A stretch of DNA of 64,000 bases from Streptomyces albireticuli (GTDB lineage: Bacteria > Actinomycetota > Actinomycetes > Streptomycetales > Streptomycetaceae), in the NCBI RefSeq assembly GCF_021228125.1, contig NZ_JAJQQS010000003.1, positions 248,001-312,000 on the forward strand. Direction: 5' to 3'. Under the pieces are notes generated by a model. That model saw only the letters and a list, made by a program, of their open reading frames with translations. It had not been told where the DNA came from and ran no database searches. Each line of letters begins with the position of its first letter. The first letter of the stretch is position 1. The position numbers were made by a program, and so were the translations under genes. Of the stretch, positions 32,789 to 41,581 are shown piece by piece.

Positions 32789-33682
32789 TCAGCCCTCCCG
32801 GACCGCGGCGGCCAGGCCGCTCGGCCGGGCCCCGATGTGCGCGGCGAGGTCCCCGCCGCGCCCGTACCGGGCCGCGAGCCCGCCCACCGTGGGGGCGTCC
32901 ATGACGTGCCAGCCGTGAGCGGTGAGCCAGGCCGCCGGATCGTCGAGCGTGGACCGCCAGGCCGCGCCCAGGCCGTCGAGGGTGCCCGACACCTCCGCCA
33001 GAGCGCCGCCCTTCGTCCTCGAGTCGATGTGGTCCATGGCGAGTTCGCTGCCGGGGGCGGACAGCTTGCCCACCTCGTCCAGGAGCGCGTCGTTCTCGGC
33101 GGCGGACAGGTAGGGGAGCAGCCCTTCGACCAGCCACGCGGACGGCGCCGAGGGATCGAGGCCGGCGCCGAGCAGCGCGCCGGGCCAGTCGCCGCGCAGA
33201 TCGGCGCCCAGGACCGTCCGCGCGCAGGCGGGCGCAGCCCGCTGCCGGGTCAGCACCCCCTCCTTGAAGTCGAGCAGCTCCGGCAGGTCCACCTCGAAAA
33301 GGCGCGCGCCGTCGGGCCAGGGCAGCCGGAACGCCCGGGTGTCCAGGCCCGCGGCCAGGATCACCACCTGACGGCAGCCGCGGTCCGCCGCGCCGGCCAG
33401 ATAGTCGTCGAAGAAGCGGGTGCGTACCGCGACGTACCCGGCGAAGTCCTTCATTCCGTCCACGGCGCTCGCGCCGACGGCGTCCACGAAGGCGCGGGCG
33501 TAGGGGTCGTGGAACAGGCTGTGTTCGCGGTCGCTCTCGGCGGCCCGCCCGGCGGCGATGCCCACCGCGGTCAGGCTGACGCCCGTGGGCAGTTCCGGGC
33601 CGCCGCCGGGCCCGGCCGGCCCGGTCCTTCCGTCGTTCGTCCGAGTCCTTCCGTCGTTCATCCGAGTCCCGCCGTCGTTCAT
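32789..33682 (-). CDS. Class I SAM-dependent O-methyltransferase (TIGR00027/leucine carboxyl MT-like)
   Basis: A 297-residue methyltransferase of the PPM1/LCMT-related family found widely in actinomycetes. The signatures are GVSLTAVGIAAGRAAES near residue 35, DPYARAFVDAVG, RTRFFDDYL, VVILAAGLDTRAFRLPWP (the SAM-binding Gly-rich motif), FEVDLPELLDFK and WLVEGLLPYLSA. The substrate is unknown. The ATG at 33682 opens a triplicated MNDG(G/R)TR heptapeptide, encoded by a 21-bp tandem repeat, preceded by AAGGGAG. It is divergent from the second LLM gene. Confidence 0.85.
   Translation of the reverse strand: MNDGGTRMNDGRTRTNDGRTGPAGPGGGPELPTGVSLTAVGIAAGRAAESDREHSLFHDPYARAFVDAVGASAVDGMKDFAGYVAVRTRFFDDYLAGAADRGCRQVVILAAGLDTRAFRLPWPDGARLFEVDLPELLDFKEGVLTRQRAAPACARTVLGADLRGDWPGALLGAGLDPSAPSAWLVEGLLPYLSAAENDALLDEVGKLSAPGSELAMDHIDSRTKGGALAEVSGTLDGLGAAWRSTLDDPAAWLTAHGWHVMDAPTVGGLAARYGRGGDLAAHIGARPSGLAAAVREG
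33627..33682. repeat. 21-bp tandem repeat encoding the methyltransferase N-terminus
   Basis: About 2.6 copies of a CCGTCGTTCRTCCGAGTCC-type unit, in frame, producing three MNDGRTR-like heptapeptides. Confidence 0.8.
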
Positions 33683-33874
33683 CCGACGCTCCCTTCGATG
33701 TGCGGATGGTGTGGGTGAAGGTGGTCCCGGCGGCTGGAGGAGGGCTCGAAGCCCGGTGGACAGCACGGGAGTTCGGCGCGCCGTTCGAGGGCGGCAGTAG
33801 CCGCGCTCCAGCGATCGGTGCCATCGTGGACGGGGAAAGGGAAGAAGCTCTACGCGCTCACGGAGGTTCCTCGC

Positions 33875-34786
33875 GTGACCAGCTCCCAGCAACGTCCGCC
33901 CCGCCGGCTGAGGATCGGGGGTGACCTCCCCTACTTCGACAGTCGTCACGAACTGCGGGACTACGTCCAGGCGTTCGAGGGGCTCGGGTACGACCACCTG
34001 GGGTTCGGCGAGCACGTCCTGCCGGCCCGGGCGCCGAACTGGCCCTCGGACGTCTCCCCGTGCGAGCCGTGGCACGAGGCGTTCACCCAGGCCGCCTTCG
34101 TGGCCGCGCTGACCTCGCGGATCGAGATCGCCGCCTCCGTGCTGCTGCCGCTGCGCTCGGCGGGCATCGCGGCCAAGCAGGCCGCCGAGATCGACATCTT
34201 CTCGGAGGGGCGGTTGCGGCTGTCCGTCAGCGTCGGCTGGAACCGCGAGGAGGTCCGTGCACTCGGGGCGGACCCCGAGACCCGCGGCCGGCTCATCGAG
34301 GAGCAGGTGGAGGTGATGAGGCTGCTGTGGACCGAGCCGTTCGTCACCTACCGCGGCAAGCTGATCGAGATCGTGGACGTGGCGGTCAACCCGCGCCCGG
34401 AACGGCCGGTGCCGGTGTGGATGGGCGGGGGCGACTTCGAGGGCGGCGGGGTGCCGGGCCCGGTGGTCCTGGACCGGATGGCCCGCATCGCCGACGGCTA
34501 CAAGATGTTCGGCCCGCTGATGCGGGACGTGGACGCCGGTCTGGACGTGATCCGCCGGCTGCGCGCCCTGGTGGCCGAACACGGCCGGGACCCCGGAGAC
34601 TTCGGCATCGAGGCGCGTATTCCGCTCCAGCTGCTGCCCGAGGACGCCTGGATCGAGCGCCTGGAGACCTGGCGTCAGGCCGGTGCCACGCATATCACCC
34701 TCTCCAATCGTCGGGGCGCGGGTGGTGCGAAGGCCGAGATCGCACGTCTCACGCGCTTCCGGGAGCTGACGGACGGTCTCTGGTAG
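33875..34786 (+). CDS. Luciferase-like (LLM) oxidoreductase, copy 2
   Basis: A 303-residue F420- or flavin-dependent oxidoreductase, only distantly related to copy 1. It has RIGGDLPYFDSR at the start, AFEGLGYDHLGFGEHVLP (residues 33-50), IEIAASVLLPLRSAGIAAKQAAEIDIFSEGRL (about residues 88-120), VSVGWNREEVRALG and PVPVWMGGGD. The GTG at 33875 is chosen because GGAGG (33862-33866) lies 8 bases before it. It is the only plus-strand gene between two leftward ones and is divergent from the methyltransferase. It may catalyse a reduction or hydroxylation in the pathway. Confidence 0.86.
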   Translation: MTSSQQRPPRRLRIGGDLPYFDSRHELRDYVQAFEGLGYDHLGFGEHVLPARAPNWPSDVSPCEPWHEAFTQAAFVAALTSRIEIAASVLLPLRSAGIAAKQAAEIDIFSEGRLRLSVSVGWNREEVRALGADPETRGRLIEEQVEVMRLLWTEPFVTYRGKLIEIVDVAVNPRPERPVPVWMGGGDFEGGGVPGPVVLDRMARIADGYKMFGPLMRDVDAGLDVIRRLRALVAEHGRDPGDFGIEARIPLQLLPEDAWIERLETWRQAGATHITLSNRRGAGGAKAEIARLTRFRELTDGLW

Positions 34787-34810
34787 CCGACGTTCTCCGG
34801 TAGGCGCGGC

Positions 34811-34845
34811 GCCGGGCGCCCGATTCCCGTTCCCGGGCGCCCGGC
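34811..34845. terminator. Bidirectional terminator hairpin
   Basis: A 12-bp perfect GC stem (34811-34822 with 34834-34845), 11-base loop, between the convergent LLM and TetR genes. It is followed by a CCGGCCCCGG low-complexity run (34909-34950). Confidence 0.7.
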
Positions 34846-35031
34846 GGCGGCGCGGGCTTCCCTGCGCCGGTGCCACCGGCACAGGGGGCGTCCGTGCCGG
34901 CGGCCCCGGCCCCGGCCCCGGCCTCGGTTCCGGCCCCGGTTCCGGCCCCGGGGAGGCGTCCGGCCCGGTGCTCCGTGCCCGGTTGGCGGTGCCCGTGCGG
35001 TATCCGGGCGCCCCGCCTCTGGCCCGCCGGG

Positions 35032-35736
35032 TTACGGCTCGCGCCCGGCCGGCTCGCACCCCCCGGTCTCCGTGGGCACGGACAGGTGTCGCAGGAGCCG
35101 GCGGATCTGCTCGCCGTATTGCTCCTGGAACTCGGGTGAACCCGGGTCGAGGCCCGACGCCTCCTTGGCGATCTGCGGCATCACGATCGGCGCCATCACC
35201 ATTCCCATCACCGCCAGCCGGAGGAATCCCGGGTCCAGGTCGGCGGAGATCTCGCCCCGCTCGCGGGCGCGGTGCAGCCGGGCCAGGTCGGCGGTGATCG
35301 CCGACGTCTCCTCGGGGATCTCCTGCGTGTCCCCCGACAGCCCGCGCCAGATGGCGAGCCTGGCCGGCCGGGGGTCGGCCAGGCCGCGCTCCAGATAGCG
35401 GACGGCGACCTCCTCCAGCGGTGCGTACTCCTCTACGAAGAGGGCCTCGCGCTCGGCCCACTCGCGCTGCAACTCGCGGTAGAGACCGTGCTTGCCGCCG
35501 AAGTAATAGCTGATCAGCTGCTTGTTCACGCCCGCGCGCTCGGCGATGTCCTGCACCCGGGCGCCCGCCAGGCCGTGGTTCGCGAACTCCTCCAGCGCCG
35601 CGTCCAGCAGCAGCTTCCGGGACCGCTCCGCGTCCCGCTGCCGCTCCTCGGTCTTCGGGGCGCGGCGCGGCCGGGGCCGGTCGGGCGGCTCGGTGGCCTC
35701 CGGGGCGGCCCCGGGGCGGCTCCTCTTCGTCGTCAT
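35032..35736 (-). CDS. TetR-family repressor
   Basis: A 234-residue TetR regulator. The helix-turn-helix spans residues about 42-85 (LLLDAALEEFANHGLAGARV; AGVNKQLISYYFGGKHGLY). The ligand-binding domain is consistent with the TetR_C family (RGEISADLDPGFLRLAVMGM). The basic, Pro-rich first 35 residues are a tail. It is divergent from an MFS exporter gene across a 20-bp palindrome, so it almost certainly represses that exporter and responds to its cargo, perhaps the cluster product or an intermediate. The ATG start is 13 bp from the palindrome. Confidence 0.9.
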   Translation of the reverse strand: MTTKRSRPGAAPEATEPPDRPRPRRAPKTEERQRDAERSRKLLLDAALEEFANHGLAGARVQDIAERAGVNKQLISYYFGGKHGLYRELQREWAEREALFVEEYAPLEEVAVRYLERGLADPRPARLAIWRGLSGDTQEIPEETSAITADLARLHRARERGEISADLDPGFLRLAVMGMVMAPIVMPQIAKEASGLDPGSPEFQEQYGEQIRRLLRHLSVPTETGGCEPAGREP

Positions 35737-35749
35737 ACGGACACTTTAC

Positions 35750-35769
35750 TCAATCATCCGGTTGGTTGA
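35750..35769. promoter_or_regulatory. TetR operator palindrome
   Basis: TCAATCATCC/GGTTGGTTGA: the two 10-bp arms agree at 8 of 10 positions. It lies in the 46-bp gap between the TetR and MFS starts, 13-14 bp from each. Confidence 0.7.
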
Positions 35770-35782
35770 CAGTGGCATCCCG

Positions 35783-37300
35783 ATGGATGACCATGGGGTC
35801 ATGGCTGCATACGATGACCGAGCGGGCACGCCGGACGGGGCCGCGACGGCCCCGGCGGAGAAGCCCGGCCTCTCACCTCAAGCGCGGCAAGCGGTGCTGG
35901 TCGTCCTGCTGGGCGCGATCCTCGCCTTCCTGGATTCGACCGTTGTCAACGTCGCGCTCCGGCACCTCTCCCTCGACTTCGACACCTCGCTGGACACCGT
36001 CCAGTGGGTGGTCACCAGCTATCTGCTCGCCCTGGCGGCCGTGATCCCCCTGTCCGCCTGGGCCGCCAGGCGCTACGGCCCCCGGCGGCTCTACGCGTGG
36101 TCGCTCGCGGTCTTCACGCTGGCCTCGGTCCTGTGCGGCCTGGCCACGTCGGCCGAGACACTGATCGTCTTCCGGGTCCTGCAGGGCGTCGGCGGCGGGC
36201 TGATGATGCCCGTCGGGCAGATGATCCTGGTGCGGGCGGCCGGGCCGCAGGGCCTGGCCCGGGTGATGAGCGCGATCGGCGTGCCGATGGTGCTCACGCC
36301 GGTCTTCGGGCCGACCATCGGCGGGCTGCTCCTGGACCACGCCGGCTGGGAATGGATCTTCTGGATCAATGTGCCGATCGGGCTGCTGGCCCTCTACCTC
36401 ACGGTGCGCCTGCTCCCGCGCGACGAGACCGAGGAGGCGGGGCCGCTCGACGCGATCGGGCTGTTCCTGGTGTCCGTGGGCGTCGTCGGCGTCACCTACG
36501 GACTGGCCCAGGCCGGCCAGCGGGGTGACCTGCTCGCCGCCGACGTCCTGCTTCCCTTCCTCGTCGGCCTGGCCCTGACCGCCGCGTTCGTGCTGCGCGC
36601 CCTGAAGGTCGAACACCCGCTGCTGGACCTTCGGCTGTACCGGAACAAAATGTTCAGCGCGGCCTCCTTCGCCACCTTCGCGATGGGCGCGGCCATCTTC
36701 GGCGGCATGATCCTGATGCCGCTGTACTACCAGGTGGTCCGGCACGAGGACGCCGTCGCCACCGGGCTGCTGCTCGCGCCCCAGGGCATCGGCGCGGCGG
36801 TCGCCATGTGGCTCTCGGGGCGCCTCTTCGAGAAGATCGGCAGCCTGACGGCCGTCATCGGCGGTGCGATCTGCGTCGCGGCGACCGTGCCGTTCGTGCT
36901 GATCAGCTCCGGGAGTTCGTACTGGCTGCTGAGCGTGGCGATGGTCGCCCGCGGCTTCGGTATCGGCATGGCCGGGATGCCGGCCATGACCGCGGCCTTC
37001 CGGGCCCTGGAGCCGGCCCAGGTGGGCGACGCCACCCCGCAGCTCAACATGTTGCAGAGGGTCGGCGGTTCGATGGGCACCGCGCTCTTCGTCGTGGTGC
37101 TCCAGCAGCACCTGGACGACGCGGGCGCCCGCCCGTCCGAGCAGGCGTCCGGCTTCGGCACGACGTTCATCTGGGTGCTGGCGGCCGCGGTGATCGCCAC
37201 GCTCCCCGCCGTCCTGATGACGGCCCTCGAACGCCGGGCCGCCCGGGCGGCGGAGGGAGTGCCGGACGACACGGGGACGGAAGCGCGCAGTGCGGTGTGA
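35783..37300 (+). CDS. MFS multidrug-type exporter (DHA2/EmrB family)
   Basis: A 505-residue, 14-transmembrane-type drug:H+ antiporter. It has LGAILAFLDSTVVNVALRHL in helix 1 (motif D of DHA2 transporters), QWVVTSYLLALAA, the loop motif WAARRYGPRRLY, and motif C-like GVPMVLTPVFGPTIGG. It probably exports the product of the surrounding cluster, giving self-resistance. The ATG at 35783 and the ATG at 35801 are both possible; the operator sits so close upstream that a short leader is expected. The C-terminus is a short charged tail. Controlled by the divergent TetR protein. Confidence 0.9.
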   Translation: MDDHGVMAAYDDRAGTPDGAATAPAEKPGLSPQARQAVLVVLLGAILAFLDSTVVNVALRHLSLDFDTSLDTVQWVVTSYLLALAAVIPLSAWAARRYGPRRLYAWSLAVFTLASVLCGLATSAETLIVFRVLQGVGGGLMMPVGQMILVRAAGPQGLARVMSAIGVPMVLTPVFGPTIGGLLLDHAGWEWIFWINVPIGLLALYLTVRLLPRDETEEAGPLDAIGLFLVSVGVVGVTYGLAQAGQRGDLLAADVLLPFLVGLALTAAFVLRALKVEHPLLDLRLYRNKMFSAASFATFAMGAAIFGGMILMPLYYQVVRHEDAVATGLLLAPQGIGAAVAMWLSGRLFEKIGSLTAVIGGAICVAATVPFVLISSGSSYWLLSVAMVARGFGIGMAGMPAMTAAFRALEPAQVGDATPQLNMLQRVGGSMGTALFVVVLQQHLDDAGARPSEQASGFGTTFIWVLAAAVIATLPAVLMTALERRAARAAEGVPDDTGTEARSAV

Positions 37301-37325
37301 CCTCGCGGTCGGCCGACGGTTTTCG

Positions 37326-37363
37326 GGGTGGTGGTGTCCGGCCCGGGCCGGACACCACCACCC
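37326..37363. terminator. 19-bp perfect hairpin terminator
   Basis: A perfect 38-base palindrome (GGGTGGTGGTGTCCGGCCC arms) 26 bp after the MFS stop. It can stop transcription from both the MFS gene and the convergent methyltransferase operon. The rest of the 307-bp gap shows nothing further. Confidence 0.85.
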
Positions 37364-37607
37364 GGACCCCGGCCCTCGCTCTCCCGGTGACGGGAAGAAG
37401 GGGAGGACCGGACCAGGCAGCGGCCGGGTCGCTCCCTTACCGAGCCCAGCCGTCGCCCGACGGGCCCGGGCCCGGACGGAGCGGGACGTCCGCGTCCGTG
37501 CTCCGGCCGGGCCCGCGACGGCTCCCCGGGTCCGGTGTCGTGTCTCCCGCGCGCTCCGGACCCACCCGGCGTCGTGGGTGAGGAGGCTCCCGCCTCCCCG
37601 CCCCCGC

Positions 37608-38801
37608 TCACACCCCCGCCTCGATCACCGCCTCCGTGCGCGGGCTGCCCGCCGGGTCGTCCGCCGGGGGCCGGAGTGCCCTGATCTTCAAGCCGGCCCG
37701 GAGCAGCAGCCCCCGGAACTCCTCGACGGTCCGCTCCCGTCCGCCGAGGACGACCAGCATCTGGAGGTCGGAGAACTTGCCGGGGTGGAAACCGCCGCCC
37801 TCCGGGATCACCTGGTCGATGACGACGAGCCGCGAGTCCTCCGTCATGGCGGCACGGACGTTCCGCAGGATGCGCAGCGCGTCCTCGTCGCCCCAGTCGT
37901 GCAGGACCCGCGAGAGCACATACGTGCTCCCGCCGGCCGGCACCCCGTCGAAGAAGCTCCGGCCCACGATCTCCACCCGGCCCGCGACCCCCGCCCCGGC
38001 GAGCACGGTGGGCGCCTCGCCGACGACCGACGGCAGGTCCTGGAGCACACCGCGCAGCTCCGGCCGCTCCCGCAGGACGTGCGCGAGCAGCGTCCCCACG
38101 CTCCCGCCCAGGTCCACCACGGTGGTGTCGGAGGAGAAGTCGCAGGAATCGACGGCCGGTGGGACCGTGCCCCGGCCGACCATCGTGTGGAACACCTTCC
38201 GTGCCTCCTCGTCACGGTCCAGGAAGGCGAAGGCGGGCATGCCGTAGACGCGGTCGAAGGCGGGCTTCCCCGTCCGAACGCTGTACATGACGTCGGCCCA
38301 GGAACGGAAGTTCTCGGCGCCGTTGACGATCGTGAACTGCGCCAGGCCCCCGCCGCGGAACGCCTCGCCGGTCGAGGTCAGTTCGAAGATCCGCCCGGGG
38401 TGTTCGCGGAACAGCCCGAGCGCGGCCACCGCGCGGCAGAAGCGGTAGAGGGCGTCCGCGTCGCTCTCGGTGGCGACCGCCAGCTCGTCGCTGGTCAGCG
38501 GCCCGTCGCCGAGGAGGTCGGCGAGGCCGAGCCGGGCGGTCACGTACAGACTCTGGAAGGTCCACGGGGCGCTCCGGAAGACCAGCTGGAACAGGTCGTC
38601 GCTCGCGGACGTCCCGTTGCCCGGGGAAGGCGTCCCGTCGCCCGGGGGAGACGCCTCGTTGTCCGGGGAGGGCACCCCGCCGTCCGGGAAAGGGGAGGGC
38701 GCCTCGCTGTCCGGGAAAGGGGAAGGCGCCCCGCCGTCCGGGAAAGAGGAAGGCGCCTCACTGTCCGGCGAAGACGCCCCCGTGTCCGGGGAAGAGGTCA
38801 T
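37608..38801 (-). CDS. Acetylserotonin O-methyltransferase-like O-methyltransferase
   Basis: A 397-residue SAM-dependent methyltransferase of the DnrK/TcmN/CrtF type. Residues about 1-65 are a low-complexity Pro/Ser/Asp tail made of 9-residue repeats (PDGGAPSPF, PDSEAPSPF). The dimerisation domain follows (RSAPWTFQSLYVTARLGLADLL), then the Rossmann domain with VVDLGGSVGTLLAHVL, LPSVVGEAP and SRVLHDWGDEDALRILRNV, where His/Asp provide the general base region. It likely methylates a phenolic hydroxyl of the cluster product. Its ATG overlaps the stop of the acyltransferase gene upstream (ATGA), so the two are translationally coupled. Confidence 0.9.
   Translation of the reverse strand: MTSSPDTGASSPDSEAPSSFPDGGAPSPFPDSEAPSPFPDGGVPSPDNEASPPGDGTPSPGNGTSASDDLFQLVFRSAPWTFQSLYVTARLGLADLLGDGPLTSDELAVATESDADALYRFCRAVAALGLFREHPGRIFELTSTGEAFRGGGLAQFTIVNGAENFRSWADVMYSVRTGKPAFDRVYGMPAFAFLDRDEEARKVFHTMVGRGTVPPAVDSCDFSSDTTVVDLGGSVGTLLAHVLRERPELRGVLQDLPSVVGEAPTVLAGAGVAGRVEIVGRSFFDGVPAGGSTYVLSRVLHDWGDEDALRILRNVRAAMTEDSRLVVIDQVIPEGGGFHPGKFSDLQMLVVLGGRERTVEEFRGLLLRAGLKIRALRPPADDPAGSPRTEAVIEAGV
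38620..38795. repeat. 27-bp coding tandem repeat
   Basis: About four imperfect copies of a GTCCGGGAAAGGGGAAGG-type unit, period 27, encode the N-terminal 9-residue repeats of the O-methyltransferase. Confidence 0.75.
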
Positions 38802-39952
38802 GAGAATTCACCCACTTCGAGAACGAGTTTTCCGCGGGGCCTGCTCCACCGCCGCATCACCGGCCGTTCGACACCCGCGTACAGCAGCCAGGCCACGCCG
38901 ACCGCGGCGCCCAGGACCGGCAGGGACAGCCCCGCGGCCTGCCAGCCGGACAGGTCGTCGGCCGGCCCGATGCCCAGGGCCCGGGCGACCTGGTCGATGA
39001 GCAGTTCGTGCACCATGTACAGCGCGAACGACACCTCGCCGAGCCACACCATCGCGGTGCCGCGCATCGCCGACGGCCGCCCGCCCACGTCCGCCCCGGC
39101 CCCCGCGACGATCAGCAGGGCCAGCGGCACCACGGTCACCGCGACCGTGCCGTACTGCCCGGGCGCGTGCAGCGCCCCGGCGTACGCGCCGAGTACGAGC
39201 GCCCCCGCCGGGACGAGCGGCACCCGCGGGAACCGGCCCTCCGCGACCAGCCGCGCCAGCACCATGCCCAGCGCGAACTCCAGGCACCGCGTCAAGGGGA
39301 AGAAGTAGACGAACCACATCTGCGTCACCGAATAGGGCATCCGCGGCGACAGGACCGTACCGCCCGACAGGAACACCTCGGACGCCAGCGGCACGCACCA
39401 CACCGCGGTGGCCAGCCCGCCGGCGCACCACCACAGCCGCCGCCCCGGCACCCGCCGCAGCACCGCCAGCAGCAGCGGGAACGACAGATAGAAGAACGCC
39501 TCGCACCCCAGCGACCAACTGACCGCGTTGACGCCGGTCAGGACGTCGAAGCGCGGCAGCCACGTGTGCGCCAGCAAGAGGTTCGGCAGCAGCTGATGCC
39601 CCGTCATCGTGCGGCTCTGCGACAGCGCCAGGACCACGGCGGCCGCCGCCGTCACCAGGTGGTTGGGGTAGATCTTGCAGGCGCGCCTGCGCCAGAAGGC
39701 CCGGGGACCCTGACCGGGCCGCACCGACCACGTCAGCACGAACCCGCTGAGGACGAAGAAGAACGACACCCCCGTCGACCCGGCCTTGCTCCAGAGGAAC
39801 GCCACCCCCTCGCTCGACCCCCAACTGCTGGGAATGAACTGGAAGAAGGCGTGCGAGAAGAACACCGCGGCAGCCGCCAGGAAGCGCATGCCCGTCAGCG
39901 AGGGCAACCCCGGCCGGCGGCCGTCCCGGTCCACCGTGGCCGACGCCGTCAT
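38798..39952 (-). CDS. Acyltransferase-3 family membrane protein
   Basis: A 384-residue integral membrane acyltransferase (OafA-like). About ten hydrophobic helices are present. The N-terminal segment is LTGMRFLAAAAVFFSHAFF, with the family's active-site His region, then GVSFFFVLSGFVLTWS and NAVSWSLGCEAFFYLSFPLLL. Members transfer acetyl or longer acyl groups to sugars or natural products at the membrane. The ATG at 39952 overlaps the stop of the NmrA-like gene (ATGA), and its own stop overlaps the methyltransferase start, so the three genes form one tightly coupled unit. A role in acylating the cluster product is inferred from position. Confidence 0.88.
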   Translation of the reverse strand: MTASATVDRDGRRPGLPSLTGMRFLAAAAVFFSHAFFQFIPSSWGSSEGVAFLWSKAGSTGVSFFFVLSGFVLTWSVRPGQGPRAFWRRRACKIYPNHLVTAAAAVVLALSQSRTMTGHQLLPNLLLAHTWLPRFDVLTGVNAVSWSLGCEAFFYLSFPLLLAVLRRVPGRRLWWCAGGLATAVWCVPLASEVFLSGGTVLSPRMPYSVTQMWFVYFFPLTRCLEFALGMVLARLVAEGRFPRVPLVPAGALVLGAYAGALHAPGQYGTVAVTVVPLALLIVAGAGADVGGRPSAMRGTAMVWLGEVSFALYMVHELLIDQVARALGIGPADDLSGWQAAGLSLPVLGAAVGVAWLLYAGVERPVMRRWSRPRGKLVLEVGEFS

Positions 39953-40839
39953 TCCGGATCTCGCGGTGACCACCCGGACCCGCGCAGGAACGCGTCGAAG
40001 GTCAGCAGCCCCGGGTGTGCCGCGCGCAGCGCGGGAATGTCCGCGGTGTAGCCGACCTCGTTGAACCACACGAAGGTCTTGGCCATCCACTCGTTCTGCC
40101 GCCGGATCTCCTCGATGGGCACCGACTCGAAGCGGGCCGGTGACCCGGTGTGGCGCGCGAACGCCTCGGCGATCTGCGGGCCGGTGAGCTCGTCGCCGGC
40201 GATCTCCACGTTCCGGCCGGTGAAGTACCCGGGGTCGTCGAAGGCGTCGGCCACGAACCAGCCGATGTCCTGCGAAGCGATCATCTGCAGCCGGGTCTCC
40301 GGCAGCAGCCCCCGGCTGAGCACCAGCTGCCCCGAGGCGTCGACGACCGGCGGCAGGTCGAGGAAGTTCTCCATGTAGTAGACCGCGCGCAGGAACGTCG
40401 TGGGCACCCCGGCCGCCCGCATGGTCCGCTCGACCTTCAGCTTGGTCTCCCGCCAGCCCACGCCGCCGGGGTTCTCCACGCCGCCGACCGAACTGTGCAC
40501 GAGGTGCGCCACCCTCGCGTCCCGGACGGCCGAGGCGAGCAGGGCCGCGTGCCGCTCCTCGCCGTCCAGACCGTTGCCGTGCGTCGGCGTGAAGACGGTG
40601 AACACCCCGTACGCCCCCGCCACCGCCCCGCGCACGGCGGCCGGGTCGTCCAGCGACCCCTTCACCAGCCGTACGCCCTTGGCCTGGAGCTCCCGGGCCC
40701 GAGGATGCTCCGGATCCCGTACGAGCGCCCGGACCGCCCAGCCCCGGTCGAGCAGGTGCCGGGCCGCCGTACCTCCTTGCCTGCCGGTCGCGCCCAGCAC
40801 CAGAACCCAGCGATCGGTGTCCCTGTCCCCGACGGCCAT
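39949..40839 (-). CDS. NmrA-like NAD(P)-binding reductase
   Basis: A 296-residue NmrA/atypical SDR protein. The NADP motif VLVLGATGRQGGTAARHLLDRGW spans residues about 12-34 and is followed by RALVRDP. Further signatures are VAHLVHSSVGGVENPGG and TFLRAVYYMENFLD. Members act either as redox sensors or as reductases/isomerases; similar proteins occur in aromatic polyketide clusters. First gene of a leftward three-gene unit with ATGA couplings. The ATG at 40839 has GGGAGGG upstream, and its promoter lies in the 178-bp divergent gap. Confidence 0.87.
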   Translation of the reverse strand: MAVGDRDTDRWVLVLGATGRQGGTAARHLLDRGWAVRALVRDPEHPRARELQAKGVRLVKGSLDDPAAVRGAVAGAYGVFTVFTPTHGNGLDGEERHAALLASAVRDARVAHLVHSSVGGVENPGGVGWRETKLKVERTMRAAGVPTTFLRAVYYMENFLDLPPVVDASGQLVLSRGLLPETRLQMIASQDIGWFVADAFDDPGYFTGRNVEIAGDELTGPQIAEAFARHTGSPARFESVPIEEIRRQNEWMAKTFVWFNEVGYTADIPALRAAHPGLLTFDAFLRGSGWSPRDPE

Positions 40840-41017
40840 CTCATGCCCTCCCGAAAGTCGTTGCTCCGGCGCACCACGCTCGGCGCACGGGCTGGATTCC
40901 GGCTGGAGGCCGGGTCGACCGGGATCGCCGCCTGTCCAGCGAGCGTCGAGCGGCCTTCGAGCCCCCGCGAGGACGGTCGGTCACCCTGACCCGCCACGGC
41001 GAAGGGAACCGCCGACC

Positions 41018-41581
41018 ATGGACCACGGACCGGGCACGACAACCCCGGTGGCCACCGCCCGCACGCCGTCCGGCCGGCCCGGCCCGGCCGGCTTTCGCAC
41101 CGCGGGCCCGGACCGTCCCGACGGGCGGATCCGGCCCGTCGGCCCGCCGCCGTACGGGGACGCGGGCGTACGCACCACCGGCGCGGGAACCGCCGTCGAA
41201 CCGGAGGCCATGGACCCGGCCGCCGGCACATCTGCCGCCGGCACACCGGTCCTCGGCCACGCCACGGACCCCGGCGGCCCGGACGGCCACCTCAAGTGGT
41301 GCGTGCTCCTGGCCCGTACGGCCTCGTCCGGCCCGCCGGGCCCCGACGCGCCCGGCCCGGGGGAGCTGGCCTGCGCGGCGGAGCTGTTCGCCCGCGTCTT
41401 CAACACCGGGCGGCACCCCGTCGGCGAGGCCGCCACCGGCGCCGGGGCCGACGCCCGGCCCGCACCGGCCCCGGGGTCGACGCCCGGCCCGGGGCCGACG
41501 CGCGGCCGGCCCCGGGCCGGATCACCGTCACCACGACACCGGGCCGCTGACAGGCCCGGGAGGAGGACGAGGGAGCCATGA
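41018..41581 (+). CDS. Unknown Pro/Gly/Ala-rich protein, 187 aa
   Basis: I cannot assign a family. The first 75 residues and the last 45 are low-complexity Pro/Gly/Thr/Arg, but the middle (HLKWCVLLARTASSGPPGPD; ACAAELFARVFNTGRHPVGEAA) looks like a short folded core. The gene is supported by a ribosome-like AAGGGAA before the ATG at 41018 and by an ATGA overlap with the DoxX gene at 41578-41581, which argues that it is translated. It opens a rightward three-gene unit ending with the flavin monooxygenase. Confidence 0.62.
   Translation: MDHGPGTTTPVATARTPSGRPGPAGFRTAGPDRPDGRIRPVGPPPYGDAGVRTTGAGTAVEPEAMDPAAGTSAAGTPVLGHATDPGGPDGHLKWCVLLARTASSGPPGPDAPGPGELACAAELFARVFNTGRHPVGEAATGAGADARPAPAPGSTPGPGPTRGRPRAGSPSPRHRAADRPGRRTREP

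Noticed and set aside
30657..35461. Two very long minus-strand frames (1,055 and 890 codons)
   Set aside because: Only the part of the second frame at 32789-33682 is a real methyltransferase. The rest is antisense to the LLM genes or noncoding repeats.
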